Source: an uncultured Sphingomonadaceae bacterium (GTDB taxonomy: Bacteria; Pseudomonadota; Alphaproteobacteria; Sphingomonadales; Sphingomonadaceae). From it: 64,000 nt of DNA. Position 1 is the first letter of the stretch. Each line of letters opens with the position of its first letter. Shown here piece after piece: positions 18,105 through 25,946 of this stretch. The DNA lies in the NCBI GenBank assembly GCA_937995515.1, contig CALKJZ010000005.1, positions 62,001 through 126,000 on the forward strand, read 5' to 3'. The notes under the pieces are model-generated. The model saw only the letters and a list, made by a program, of their open reading frames with translations. It made no database searches and had not been told where the DNA came from. A program made the position numbers and the translations under genes.

Positions 18105-18118
18105 GCGCGTGCGCAACA

Positions 18119-18140
18119 GGGCTGCGGAATTGTGCAGCCC
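18119..18140. promoter_or_regulatory. Imperfect 22-bp palindrome, operator candidate
   Basis: GGGCTGC-gg-AATT-gt-GCAGCCC has 18 of 22 symmetric positions. It lies just downstream of the predicted DUF1330 start site, where a bound repressor would block transcription, and within 180 bp of the receptor start on the other strand. Confidence 0.45.
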
Positions 18141-18172
18141 GCCCGGGCTGGAGAGAGAGGAACGAGGGGGCG

Positions 18173-18496
18173 ATGATGCAGGGTGATACCAGCGACGATC
18201 GGCCGCACTATCTGGTGGTGACAGCAACCGTCACCGACCCGGCGAAGATGCAGGCCTACAATGCGAAGCTGGCGCAAACCGGCCTCTATGCCGCCCACGG
18301 CGGCCATTATGTGCTGATCGGCCGGCCGGTTGCTGAGCTTGAGAACTGGGACGGGCGGGCCGTGGTCGTCGCCCGCTTCCCGAGCCGGGCTGCAGCCGAG
18401 GCCTTCTGGAACTCCGAGACCTACCAGCGCGAGGTGAAGCCGCTGCGCGAGGGCGCTGGCGACTTCCACGTTTCCATCTTTGCCGGCGCGGCGTGA
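18173..18496 (+). CDS. DUF1330-family protein
   Basis: A 107-residue ferredoxin-like (dimeric alpha-beta barrel) protein: HYLVVTATVTDPAKMQAYNAK, GGHYVLIGRPVAELENWDGR, VVVARFPSRAAAEAFWNSETYQ. DUF1330 proteins are small, often near catabolic genes, and of unproven function. A GAGGGGG ribosome-binding site precedes an ATGATG start; either ATG could be used. The stop shares one base with the ATG of the membrane-protein gene. It diverges from the TonB-receptor cassette. Confidence 0.85.
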   Translation: MMQGDTSDDRPHYLVVTATVTDPAKMQAYNAKLAQTGLYAAHGGHYVLIGRPVAELENWDGRAVVVARFPSRAAAEAFWNSETYQREVKPLREGAGDFHVSIFAGAA

Positions 18497-19185
18497 TGGA
18501 TCTTCTCTACCCCACCCTCGTGTGGTTCCACATCCTGCTGCTCGTCTTCTGGCTGGGCGGCGACCTCGGCGTCTTCCTTCTCGGCCAACATTTCCGCAGG
18601 CGCCACGCCTACAGCTTGCCCGAGCGGCTGGCACTCCTCAGGCTGCTTGTCATCACCGACATGGGGCCGCGCACCGCCTGGGCGCTGATGGTGCCCTCTT
18701 CGCTGCTGCTGCTGAAGCTGGGGCCGTGGTGGCCTGCCATGCCGGACTGGCTGCTGTGGGCGGGCAGCCTTGTGGCGCTTGCGTGGCTGTGGCTGGTGTG
18801 GGAGGCGCATCTTCACGACCAGACCCCGCGCGCCCGGCGCGCGCGCGCGCTCGAAAACCCGCTCAAGTTCACCCTCACAGGCTTCTATCTCACCCTTGGC
18901 ATTGCAAGCCTCGCAAACGGCGGCCAGCCGCTGCCGGGCTTCCTTGGCTGGAAGGCTTTGCTGTTCGGCCTCATATTCGTGGCAGCCATCCTCATCGACA
19001 TCGCCTTCCGGCCGGTGGGGCCGCAGCTGATGGCGCTCATCCAGGAGGGCTCGTCCGACGAGACGGAGGTGCCATTGCGGCGAACGATGGACAGGACGCG
19101 CATCTTCGTCATGACAGTCTATGCCCTGCTGTTCCTTATCTCCTGGCTGGGCGTGCTGGTTTCCAAGGGCATCCTCGCACTCTGA
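18496..19185 (+). CDS. Integral membrane protein of unknown function
   Basis: About 229 residues with five or six hydrophobic segments. The first carries a His within WFHILLLVFWLGGDLGVFLL, a pattern seen in CopD-like and DUF2269-like membrane proteins, but I cannot assign the family firmly. A cytoplasmic basic loop (PRARRARALENPLK) lies near residue 115. The ATG overlaps the DUF1330 stop, so the two are one transcript. A GTG three bases earlier is an alternative start. Nothing shows a cofactor or substrate. Confidence 0.75.
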   Translation: MDLLYPTLVWFHILLLVFWLGGDLGVFLLGQHFRRRHAYSLPERLALLRLLVITDMGPRTAWALMVPSSLLLLKLGPWWPAMPDWLLWAGSLVALAWLWLVWEAHLHDQTPRARRARALENPLKFTLTGFYLTLGIASLANGGQPLPGFLGWKALLFGLIFVAAILIDIAFRPVGPQLMALIQEGSSDETEVPLRRTMDRTRIFVMTVYALLFLISWLGVLVSKGILAL

Positions 19186-19295
19186 AGCCCCCATGACGTT
19201 TGCCGTTGTTGGGCGGTCACCTGCCGGCGCTTGATGCCTTCATCTCAAGCCTCTAGGCCCATTGCCATGCCCCATGGAAAGCGCGACGGTCCATC

Positions 19296-19967
19296 ATGGT
19301 CGATTTGCCCGAAGTTTCTCCTGACAGGCTGAACCGGTATCACGGGCAGGTTCGCAGCGACGCTTTGCTATCCATCCCAACATCTGCGGCGGGGACGCTC
19401 CTCGATGTGGGCGGAGGCACGGGTGCAACAGCCGTCGCGGCCAAGCAGCAGGGACTTGCCGAGCGGGCCGGCGTGGTCGACCTCATTCCCTTCGACCCGA
19501 CCGGAACCGACCTCGACTTTCACTTTGCAGGCGACCTTGAGCGATCCGATGCCCTCGACCGGGCCATCGCCGCCGAGGCGCCGTTCGACACCATCCTCGC
19601 GCTCGATGTTCTCGAGCATCTGGTTGACCCCTGGGCGATGGTCAAACGGCTCGATGCAGCGCTCAAGCCCGGCGGCGTGCTGATCGGAAGCATTCCGAAT
19701 ATCCGCCATTTTTCCGTGAGCTTGCCACTGTTGTTTGCCGGGCGATGGCAGTTGCAGGATGATGGGCTGCTGGATCGCACGCACCTGCGCTTCTTCGTGC
19801 GCGAGACGGCCATCGAGCTGATGACCTGCTCCGGGCTCGTTGTGGAGCATGTCGACGCGCGGGTGGGGGGCTCGCGGCCCATCCGGATCGCCCGCAGGCT
19901 CAGCCTTGGCCTTCTCGATCGCCTGACCGACTTCCGCTACATCATCCGGGTGCGCAAGCCTGCCTGA
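19296..19967 (+). CDS. SAM-dependent methyltransferase (Methyltransf_23 type)
   Basis: A 223-residue class I methyltransferase: motif I TLLDVGGGTGATAVAA (about 34-49), ILALDVLEHLVDPW (the D-V-L-E-H signature), LDAALKPGGVLIGSIPNIRH, and a C-terminal RTHLRFF segment. This subtype often methylates sugars or lipids in envelope glycoconjugate clusters, but none is near here. It has a 110-bp gap upstream and a weak ribosome-binding site. It converges with infC. The substrate is unknown. Confidence 0.85.
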   Translation: MVDLPEVSPDRLNRYHGQVRSDALLSIPTSAAGTLLDVGGGTGATAVAAKQQGLAERAGVVDLIPFDPTGTDLDFHFAGDLERSDALDRAIAAEAPFDTILALDVLEHLVDPWAMVKRLDAALKPGGVLIGSIPNIRHFSVSLPLLFAGRWQLQDDGLLDRTHLRFFVRETAIELMTCSGLVVEHVDARVGGSRPIRIARRLSLGLLDRLTDFRYIIRVRKPA

Positions 19968-19982
19968 ACAAGAAGGCGTGCC

Positions 19983-20540
19983 TCACCCCTGCCTGGGCGC
20001 GATCACCATCAGCATCTGCCGACCTTCCATGCGCGGGTGCTGTTCCACCTTGGCATAGTCGACCGTATCGTCGCGCACCCGCTCGAGCAGCCGGAGCCCG
20101 AGCTGACCGTGAGCAAGCTCGCGGCCGCGGAACCGCAGGGTAATCTTCACCTTGTCGCCATCCTCGATGAATTTCCTCACCGATTTCATCTTCGTCTCAT
20201 AATCATGATCGTCGATGTTGGGGCGCATCTTGATTTCCTTGATGTCCTGTACCTTTTGCGTCTTGCGGGCAAGGTTGGCCTTTTTCTGGGCTTCATATTT
20301 GAAGCGGCCGACATCTAGGAACTTGCACACCGGCGGATCGGCGTTGGGCGAAATCTCGACGAGGTCGAGCCCGGCCTCTTCGGCCAAAGCGCGCGCTTCC
20401 CGGGTGTACATCACGCCGAGATTCTCGCCATTCTCGTCGATCACCCTGACCCGGGGCACGTTGATATATTCGTTGTAGCGTGGCCCGTTGAGCGGTGGCG
20501 GCACAGGGGCAATCATGCGGCGGAACGGCGGCGGCGCTAT
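19983..20540 (-). CDS. infC: Translation initiation factor IF-3, probable AUA start
   Basis: IF-3 prevents premature subunit joining and rejects wrong start codons. The protein has [24 protein letters not shown], the N-domain (to about residue 85), the basic linker [15 protein letters not shown], and the C-domain [19 protein letters not shown] ... [12 protein letters not shown]. The first ATG in frame has no ribosome-binding site before it. An ATA 24 bases earlier has AGAGGAG at an ideal 8-base distance. A rare start codon is the known basis of IF-3 autoregulation, so I choose ATA (185 residues). It stands alone, not beside thrS or rpmI. Confidence 0.93.
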   Translation of the reverse strand: MAPPPFRRMIAPVPPPLNGPRYNEYINVPRVRVIDENGENLGVMYTREARALAEEAGLDLVEISPNADPPVCKFLDVGRFKYEAQKKANLARKTQKVQDIKEIKMRPNIDDHDYETKMKSVRKFIEDGDKVKITLRFRGRELAHGQLGLRLLERVRDDTVDYAKVEQHPRMEGRQMLMVIAPRQG

Positions 20541-20626
20541 GGTCTTCACTCCTCTGGTTGCAGGACCCTCTCTATATACGGCAGGAGCACAGCCACGAAA
20601 AGGGGCGCTGCCCCCGGGAGATAGTG

Positions 20627-21217
20627 ATGCATCCTGCGCGTGCCACCCTTGCCACACTGGCCCTTGCCACGCTGGCCGCTGCCCTCTGGGCTGCCGCGCC
20701 CCTGCCCGCGCAGCCGCTGTCGCCGCCGTTCGAGCTCGCCGAGGGGCAGAGGGCCGCGCCGTTTGGCAACCAGGTCCCGCGGATGATCGTGAACTATGGC
20801 CGGGCGGCGCCGGCGGTCGGCATCTCCGGCCAGCCGACGGTTGCCGGAATCGATGCCGCGCGCGAGCTCGGCTTTGCCGTGATGGTGGACCTGCGCCAGC
20901 CCGACGAGCCGGGCGTTGCCGCCGAGGCGGCCCGGGCGGCCGACGTGGGGCTTCGCCGCCTTTCGGTGCCGATGCCGCCGCGGGCCGGGCCTGAGCTCGA
21001 TGCCTTTGTCGCGCAGCTGACCGGAATCCTCGACGAGCGGACAAACTATCCGATCCTGCTCAACTGCGGCTCGGCCAACCGGGCGGCCGCAGCCTGGGCG
21101 CTCTACCGCGCGCGCAAGGGCGTGCCGGCGGCCATCGCCATCGAGGAGGCCCGTGCGCTCGGCCTTACCTCCCGCGAGGCGCTGGTGCGCGAGGTGCTGG
21201 GGCTTCCAGCGCGCTGA
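20627..21217 (+). CDS. DUF442/BLH-type phosphatase-like protein, probably periplasmic
   Basis: The 196-residue protein begins with a signal peptide (about 1-31, ending PLPAQP) and continues with the fold of the beta-lactamase-hydrolase-like phosphatases (DUF442): [30 protein letters not shown], and the active-site loop [17 protein letters not shown], with Cys and Arg spaced C-x4-R as in this family. Family members act as tyrosine-phosphatase-like enzymes; a substrate is not known. GGGAG lies 7 bases before the ATG. It diverges from infC across 86 bp containing a TATATA sequence. Confidence 0.8.
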   Translation: MHPARATLATLALATLAAALWAAAPLPAQPLSPPFELAEGQRAAPFGNQVPRMIVNYGRAAPAVGISGQPTVAGIDAARELGFAVMVDLRQPDEPGVAAEAARAADVGLRRLSVPMPPRAGPELDAFVAQLTGILDERTNYPILLNCGSANRAAAAWALYRARKGVPAAIAIEEARALGLTSREALVREVLGLPAR

Positions 21218-21520
21218 GCGCGCCCGGCATTCGGGCCTCCCCGCCCGGCCGCCATCCAGCCGAGCGCGTGCGGCCCGATGGCCTCGACGGTCGCACGCAA
21301 GTCCCGGCGCCGGGGCCCGCACCCGGACAGGCAACAGGCGCGAGCCCGACCAGAGAGGGTGCGCGCGCAGGTCGATGCCGGTGCCCGGCGGGCCCTCAGC
21401 CGACCGACGGGGTCGAGCGCCACCAGCAGCCCAACGTGCGCCGCCTGTGGTGCGGCAGGAGCCGGCAGCCGGCAACGCATTGAGGATCCCGGCCGATACT
21501 TCCGGTTCGGGCCGCGATGC
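21218..21520. other. Gap between convergent genes
   Basis: These 303 bases separate the ends of the DUF442 gene and the GST gene. Open frames on both strands give Arg/Pro/Ala-rich text without a domain. I see no clear hairpin followed by a T run, no repeat and no RNA gene. Confidence 0.5.
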
Positions 21521-22237
21521 TCATGCGGAGCCCGACCGCACGGTGGCGGCCGACTGGTGGAACAGCCGCTGCCGCTCCTCCTCCGTCATGTCCCCGGCCT
21601 GATATTCGGGCCGGTCGGCAATGGCATAGGCGCGCGCGGTCGCCGGGCGGTCGCTGATCCGCGCCACCCAGGCATCAAGGTGCGGGAAGCTGCCCGCGGC
21701 CTCCTCGCCTGCAATCCGTGCGCCGAGCTTCGCCCACGGGAAGGCGGCCATGTCGGCGATGGTATAGGCCTCGCCGGCAACGAAGGGCCGGTCGGCCAAC
21801 CGCCGGTCGAGGACCGCAAGGAGGCGCAGGCTCTCGCCGGTGTAGCGCGTGATCGCGTAAGGGATGGGCTCAGGCGCATAGACCCGGAAGTGGCCGGCCT
21901 GGCCCATCATCGGCCCGAGGCCCGCCATCTGCCAGAACAGCCACTGGATCGTCTCCCACCGCCCCGCCGGCTCCCCGGGCAGGAACAGGCCGTGCGTCTC
22001 GGCGAGGTAGAGGAGGATCGCACCGGATTCGAACAGGCTCTGGCCCGTCTTTCGGTCCACCAGCGCGGGCATGCGGTTGTTGGGCGCGATCCGGAGGAAC
22101 TCGGGCCGGAACTGGTCGCCCTTGCGGATATTGACGGGCACCAGCTCGTAGGGGAGCCCGGCCTCCTCGAGAAAGAGGGTCACCTTGTGGCCGTTGGGGG
22201 TGGGCCAGTAGTGCAGCTCGTAGCGCGGTTCTGCCAT
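21521..22237 (-). CDS. Glutathione S-transferase (YghU/Ure2p-like group)
   Basis: A 238-residue cytosolic GST. The N-terminal thioredoxin-like domain (about 5-90) reads YELHYWPTPNGHKVTLFLEEAGLPYELVPVNI, followed by NNRMPALVD and LFESGAILLYLAE, the glutathione-binding loop. The helical C-domain (about 100-215) has DRRLADRPFVAGEAYTIADMA. The PTPNGHKV sequence is characteristic of the nu/Ure2p group, whose members bind two glutathiones and act as disulfide reductases or peroxidases. The gene diverges from the P450 gene across 86 bp, so the two may share control. Confidence 0.9.
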   Translation of the reverse strand: MAEPRYELHYWPTPNGHKVTLFLEEAGLPYELVPVNIRKGDQFRPEFLRIAPNNRMPALVDRKTGQSLFESGAILLYLAETHGLFLPGEPAGRWETIQWLFWQMAGLGPMMGQAGHFRVYAPEPIPYAITRYTGESLRLLAVLDRRLADRPFVAGEAYTIADMAAFPWAKLGARIAGEEAAGSFPHLDAWVARISDRPATARAYAIADRPEYQAGDMTEEERQRLFHQSAATVRSGSA

Positions 22238-22323
22238 GGGGGCTTCCTTTCACCCGCCATCTAGCCTCTCCGGGAGGTGGAGGCACCCCGCACCTGACGC
22301 TAGGGTTGGCCGGGGAGACAGAG

Positions 22324-23655
22324 ATGGCCAGCACCACAGAGACCGCAGCAGCCGAGCCCTTTCCTGGCTGGTCGCGCGACACGATTGACGACCGCATCGT
22401 CAACCCGGAACTCTACACCGAGCCCGAGGCACTGCATGCCGACTATGCGTGGCTGCGCGCCAACGATCCGGTGCACTGGACGGAGCCGCGCGGCTACCGC
22501 CCGTTCTGGGCGATCACCCGCCATGCCGACATCGTCGCCGTCTCCAAGGCGAACGACAGGTTCATCAACCGCGATCGCACCTATCTTTCGCCCATCGAGG
22601 GCGAGCAGTGGATCCGCGAGATGACGGGCGACACCCACCTGTTCCGAACGCTCGTCGACCTCGACGACCCCGAGCACCGGAAGCTGCGCCAGATCACCCA
22701 CGCCTGGTTCCAGCCGGGGGCGGTCAGGGCCAATCTCGAGGGGCGGGTGCGCGCGCTTGCGCGCGAGCATGTGGCGCTGATGCGGGCGCGGGGCGAGACG
22801 CTCGACTTCGTCAACGAGGTGGCGCTCTGGTATCCGCTGCGCGTCATTCTCGACATCCTCGGCCTGCCGCGCGAGGACGAGGCCCTGATGCTGAAGCTGA
22901 CTCAGGAGACGTTCGGCGCGCTCGACCCGGACGTGGTGGCCCGCTCGCAGATCCTCACCCAGGGGGTCGGCTTCCAGGGCACCGGCAATGCGCAGGTCGA
23001 TCTCATCCGGCTGGCGCAGATCTTCTTCGAGTATTTCGGCAGGGTGCTGGCCGACCGGCGCGCCAACCCGCGCGACGATGTGGCAAGCGTGATCGCCAAC
23101 GGCACCATCGACGGCGCGCCGATCCCGGAGCGGGAAGCCCTCTCCTACTATGTGATCACGGCCACCGCGGGCCACGACACCACCTCGAGCACCGCCGCCG
23201 GCGGCTTCGAGATGCTGGCCCGCAACCCCGCCCAGCTGGCGCTCCTCAAGGCCGATCCGTCGCGCATCCCGTTGTTCGTCGAGGAAAGCATCCGCTGGGT
23301 CACGCCGGTCAAGCATTTCATGCGCACGGCAACCGAGGATACGGTGGTCGGCGGCAGGACCATCCGCAAGGGCGATGGCCTTGCGCTCTTCTACTGGTCG
23401 GGAAACCGCGACGAGGCGGTGTTCGAGGACCCGTACAGCTTCCGCGCCGACCGGCAGCCCAACCCGCACATCGCCTTTGGCCACGGCGTGCACCTGTGCC
23501 TTGGCATGCACCTCGCGCGGCTCGAGCTCAGGATCCTGTTCGAGGAGCTGCTGCCGCAGATTGCCGAGCTCCACCTTGCCGGCGAACCGAGGCTGAGCCT
23601 CGCCAACTTCGTCTCCGGGCTCAAGACCCTGCCGGTCGCCGTCCGGTGGCACTGA
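22324..23655 (+). CDS. Cytochrome P450, first gene of a catabolic cluster
   Basis: Soluble bacterial P450 of 443 residues. It carries the I-helix oxygen-binding motif AGHDTT (282-287), the K-helix E-xx-R (E321/R324 in EESIRW), and the heme loop FGHGVHLCLGMHLAR with Cys392 as iron ligand. Such enzymes need a ferredoxin and reductase; none is adjacent. The start is the ATG after GGGGAG, not the TTG 18 bases upstream. The 3' end overlaps the proposed thioesterase start. Downstream acyl-CoA genes suggest it hydroxylates a fatty-acid, terpenoid or sterol-like chain (inference). Confidence 0.93.
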   Translation: MASTTETAAAEPFPGWSRDTIDDRIVNPELYTEPEALHADYAWLRANDPVHWTEPRGYRPFWAITRHADIVAVSKANDRFINRDRTYLSPIEGEQWIREMTGDTHLFRTLVDLDDPEHRKLRQITHAWFQPGAVRANLEGRVRALAREHVALMRARGETLDFVNEVALWYPLRVILDILGLPREDEALMLKLTQETFGALDPDVVARSQILTQGVGFQGTGNAQVDLIRLAQIFFEYFGRVLADRRANPRDDVASVIANGTIDGAPIPEREALSYYVITATAGHDTTSSTAAGGFEMLARNPAQLALLKADPSRIPLFVEESIRWVTPVKHFMRTATEDTVVGGRTIRKGDGLALFYWSGNRDEAVFEDPYSFRADRQPNPHIAFGHGVHLCLGMHLARLELRILFEELLPQIAELHLAGEPRLSLANFVSGLKTLPVAVRWH

Positions 23656-24068
23656 AGGATGAGGGCTGGCGGCACGATCCGGCCTCCTATCCCGCGCGCA
23701 TCCCGCTCCCGGTGCGATATGGCGACATGGATGCCAATGCGCACCTCAACAATGTGGCGATCGCGCAGCTGTTCGAGGAGGCGCGCCTCCGCTTCCATGC
23801 CATCCTGCGCGCACGGGGCGCCGGGGTCGATCCCGGCGGGGTGCTGCTGGCGCATGTGGAGATCGACTATGTGGCCGAGGGCCGCTACCCCGAGGATGTG
23901 GAGGCAGGCGTGGCCGTGGTGCACATCGGGAGGCGCAGCTACCGGCTCGGCATCGGCCTGTTCCAGCTCGGGCGCACGCTGGCGCTGGCCGATTGCGTGA
24001 TGGTCCACCGCGGCCGAACGATCGAGCCCGGGCTGCGCGCGGCGCTTCAGACCCACGCCCATGGCTGA
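23646..24068 (+). CDS. 4HBT-type acyl-CoA thioesterase
   Basis: A 140-residue hot-dog-fold protein. PVRYGDMDANAHLNNVAIAQLFEEARLRF holds the catalytic Asp/Glu region of 4-hydroxybenzoyl-CoA-type thioesterases (split here only for reading: PVRYGDMDANAHLNN then VAIAQLFEEARLRF). LLAHVEIDYVAEGRYPEDVEAGV follows. No ATG fits, so a GTG overlapping the P450 stop by 10 bases is proposed. Its end overlaps the next gene by 8 bases. It may release the free acid from a CoA ester in this cluster. Confidence 0.82.
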   Translation: MALKDEGWRHDPASYPARIPLPVRYGDMDANAHLNNVAIAQLFEEARLRFHAILRARGAGVDPGGVLLAHVEIDYVAEGRYPEDVEAGVAVVHIGRRSYRLGIGLFQLGRTLALADCVMVHRGRTIEPGLRAALQTHAHG

Positions 24069-24906
24069 GGGCTTCGACCGGCCCGAGTCCGACCTCTTCG
24101 CGATCCGCCTGTTGCACGACTGCTATGCCGACGCGGTCAACCGCCGCGACGCGGATGCCTGGGGCGCGCTGTGGGCCGAGGACGCAAGAGGGGACCTGAT
24201 GGGCCGGCAGGTCAGCGGCCGCGCGGCGATCCTTGCCACCCGGCGCGCCACCATGGCGGGCCTGAGAGTCGTCGGCTTCTTCTGCCAGCCGGGCATGATC
24301 CGCGTGGGGGGCGACGAGGCCGAGGGCCGGGTGTGGACGCACGAGGTCCGCGGAGGCGCACGTCCTTGGCGGCGCACGTCCTTGGCGGCGCATGTCCTTG
24401 GAGGCACAAAAGGGAAGCGCCGGCCGCTCGGCTGCTACGAGGATCGCGAGGTGCGCGGCGCGGACGGCCGCTCGCGCTTTCGCGCGCGCCGCTTCACCCT
24501 GCGGCGCGACGAGGGCCGCGCCACAGGCGGAACAGCCAAACCGGGGGAGGAACGGATGCCGGTCGTGGTCGCAGGCGAGGTGGACATGGCGCCCGGAACC
24601 CGCAAGGCGGCGCTTGCCGGTGCACGGCCGCTCATCGCGCAGGCGCTCACCGAGCCGGGCTGCCGCCACGATGCGTGGACCGCCGACCCCTTCCGGCCAG
24701 ACCGCATTCAGGTGTTGGACGAGTGGGAGAGCGCCAAGGCGCTGGCCGCGCGCCTCCTCGCCCCCTCCTATGTCGGCATGCTGGCGCATCTGTCCGGCTC
24801 TGGAATCGCGGCAGCCACCACCCGGAAATACCGCTGCGACCGCGGGGAGCCCGTCTATGGCGCAGACGGGGTCGCAACCGCGCACTTCGAAGCCGGGACG
24901 GGCTGA
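24061..24906 (+). CDS. SnoaL-like domain fused to an ABM (antibiotic biosynthesis monooxygenase) domain
   Basis: Two small domains in one 281-residue protein. Residues about 5-155 look like a SnoaL/NTF2 barrel (FAIRLLHDCYADAVNRRDADAWGALWAEDA at the start, GCYEDREVRGADGRSRFRARRFTLR at the end). Residues about 166-270 look like an ABM domain (MPVVVAGEVDMAPGTRKAALAGARPLIA ... QVLDEWESAKALAARL). An Arg/Ala-rich insert of 16 residues within the first domain comes from a 48-bp tandem repeat listed separately. The ATG overlaps the thioesterase end. The function is not known; both folds bind small lipophilic molecules. Confidence 0.75.
   Translation: MAEGFDRPESDLFAIRLLHDCYADAVNRRDADAWGALWAEDARGDLMGRQVSGRAAILATRRATMAGLRVVGFFCQPGMIRVGGDEAEGRVWTHEVRGGARPWRRTSLAAHVLGGTKGKRRPLGCYEDREVRGADGRSRFRARRFTLRRDEGRATGGTAKPGEERMPVVVAGEVDMAPGTRKAALAGARPLIAQALTEPGCRHDAWTADPFRPDRIQVLDEWESAKALAARLLAPSYVGMLAHLSGSGIAAATTRKYRCDRGEPVYGADGVATAHFEAGTG
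24353..24405 (+). repeat. Three 16-bp tandem units inserted in the SnoaL-ABM gene
   Basis: Units GGCGCACGTCCTTGGC, GGCGCACGTCCTTGGC and GGCGCATGTCCTTGGA follow one another at exactly 16-base spacing, bracketed by GGAGGC on both sides. The total of 48 bases keeps the reading frame, although one unit alone would shift it. Confidence 0.85.
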
Positions 24907-24917
24907 GGGGCGCTGCC

Positions 24918-25946
24918 ATGGACGGAAGCCCCGCTGCCCCGGACTGGCAGGCGGCCGCGCGGCACCTCTCCGCCGCCGGCCACGCGCTCGACCTGAGCGA
25001 GGTTCCGGTGCGGCTCGCCGGCGGGCTTGCCAACCGCAACTACCGGGTGGCGCTCGACGGCGCGCCGGCGGTGTTCCGGTGCCCGCCGGCCGGCGCGCTG
25101 GCACACGGCGCCTCCGACATGGCGCGCGAGGCACGGGTTCTGTCTGCCCTCCACCCCCATTTCCCGCTTGCGCCGCGCCTCCTCCACGCCTGTCTCGACC
25201 CCGGCGTGATCGGGGTTCCGTTCCTTCTTGTCGAGTGGCGGCCGGGCGTTGCCATCGGCGCCGAGGTGCCGCCCGCGCATGCGGGCGCGGCACCGGGCTG
25301 GATGCCCAAGGCGCTGGCCTGGTGCATGGCGGCACTGCACCGGCTGGACCCTCCGGCGATCGGCCTCGCCGGCCTCGGCCGGCCGGCGGGCTTCTGCGAA
25401 CGGCAGCTGAAGGGCTGGGCACGGCGCGCCGAGGCCGCCTTCGGCGCGCGCCGGCCGCCCGCGCTCGACCCGCTTCTGGCGCGGCTCGATGCGACGCGCC
25501 CGGCCGACGGTCCGGCGCGCCTGCTGCACATGGACCTGAAGCTCGACAATCTGCTGCTCGATCTCGAGGCGGCGCGCCCGACCGCGCTCATCGACTGGGA
25601 CATGGCAACGCTTGGCCCGCCCGCCTTCGAGATGGCCGTGCTTTTGTCCTACTGGATCGAGCCCGACGACCCGCCTGCCGTCAGGTCGCTCGGCGTGCTG
25701 CCCTCGCTGCAGGCCGGATGGCCCGACCGGAAGGCGATGTGCGCGCTGCTGTGCGGCGCGGCGGGCGCCATGCCGCCCGACCTTCCCTGGTATCTGGCGC
25801 TGGCGCGACTGCGGCTGGCAACCGCGTGGATGCAGCTCTATCGCTTGTGGCAGCGGGGCGCGCTCGAGGGCTCGCGCTACGAGGGGTTCGAGGCCCTGGC
25901 CAAGGCCATCCTCGCCCATGCGCTCGACCGGTTCGGAGACCTGTGA
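24918..25946 (+). CDS. APH-family phosphotransferase (LvaA / ACAD10-N-like)
   Basis: A 342-residue kinase of the aminoglycoside/choline phosphotransferase fold. The N-lobe begins VPVRLAGGLANRNYRVAL. The catalytic loop is H204-M-D206 ... N211 (LLHMDLKLDNLLLD) and the metal-binding motif is D226-W-D228 (LIDWDMATLG). It is followed with one shared base by an acyl-CoA dehydrogenase. In animals these two domains are fused as ACAD10/ACAD11; in Pseudomonas LvaA and LvaC phosphorylate and then eliminate the hydroxyl of 4-hydroxyacyl-CoA. The same role is inferred here. An antibiotic-resistance role is unlikely given the context. Confidence 0.87.
   Translation: MDGSPAAPDWQAAARHLSAAGHALDLSEVPVRLAGGLANRNYRVALDGAPAVFRCPPAGALAHGASDMAREARVLSALHPHFPLAPRLLHACLDPGVIGVPFLLVEWRPGVAIGAEVPPAHAGAAPGWMPKALAWCMAALHRLDPPAIGLAGLGRPAGFCERQLKGWARRAEAAFGARRPPALDPLLARLDATRPADGPARLLHMDLKLDNLLLDLEAARPTALIDWDMATLGPPAFEMAVLLSYWIEPDDPPAVRSLGVLPSLQAGWPDRKAMCALLCGAAGAMPPDLPWYLALARLRLATAWMQLYRLWQRGALEGSRYEGFEALAKAILAHALDRFGDL

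Noticed and set aside
24918-25946. Aminoglycoside-resistance kinase
   Set aside because: The fold is shared, but coupling to an ACAD10/11-like dehydrogenase points to an acyl-CoA kinase.
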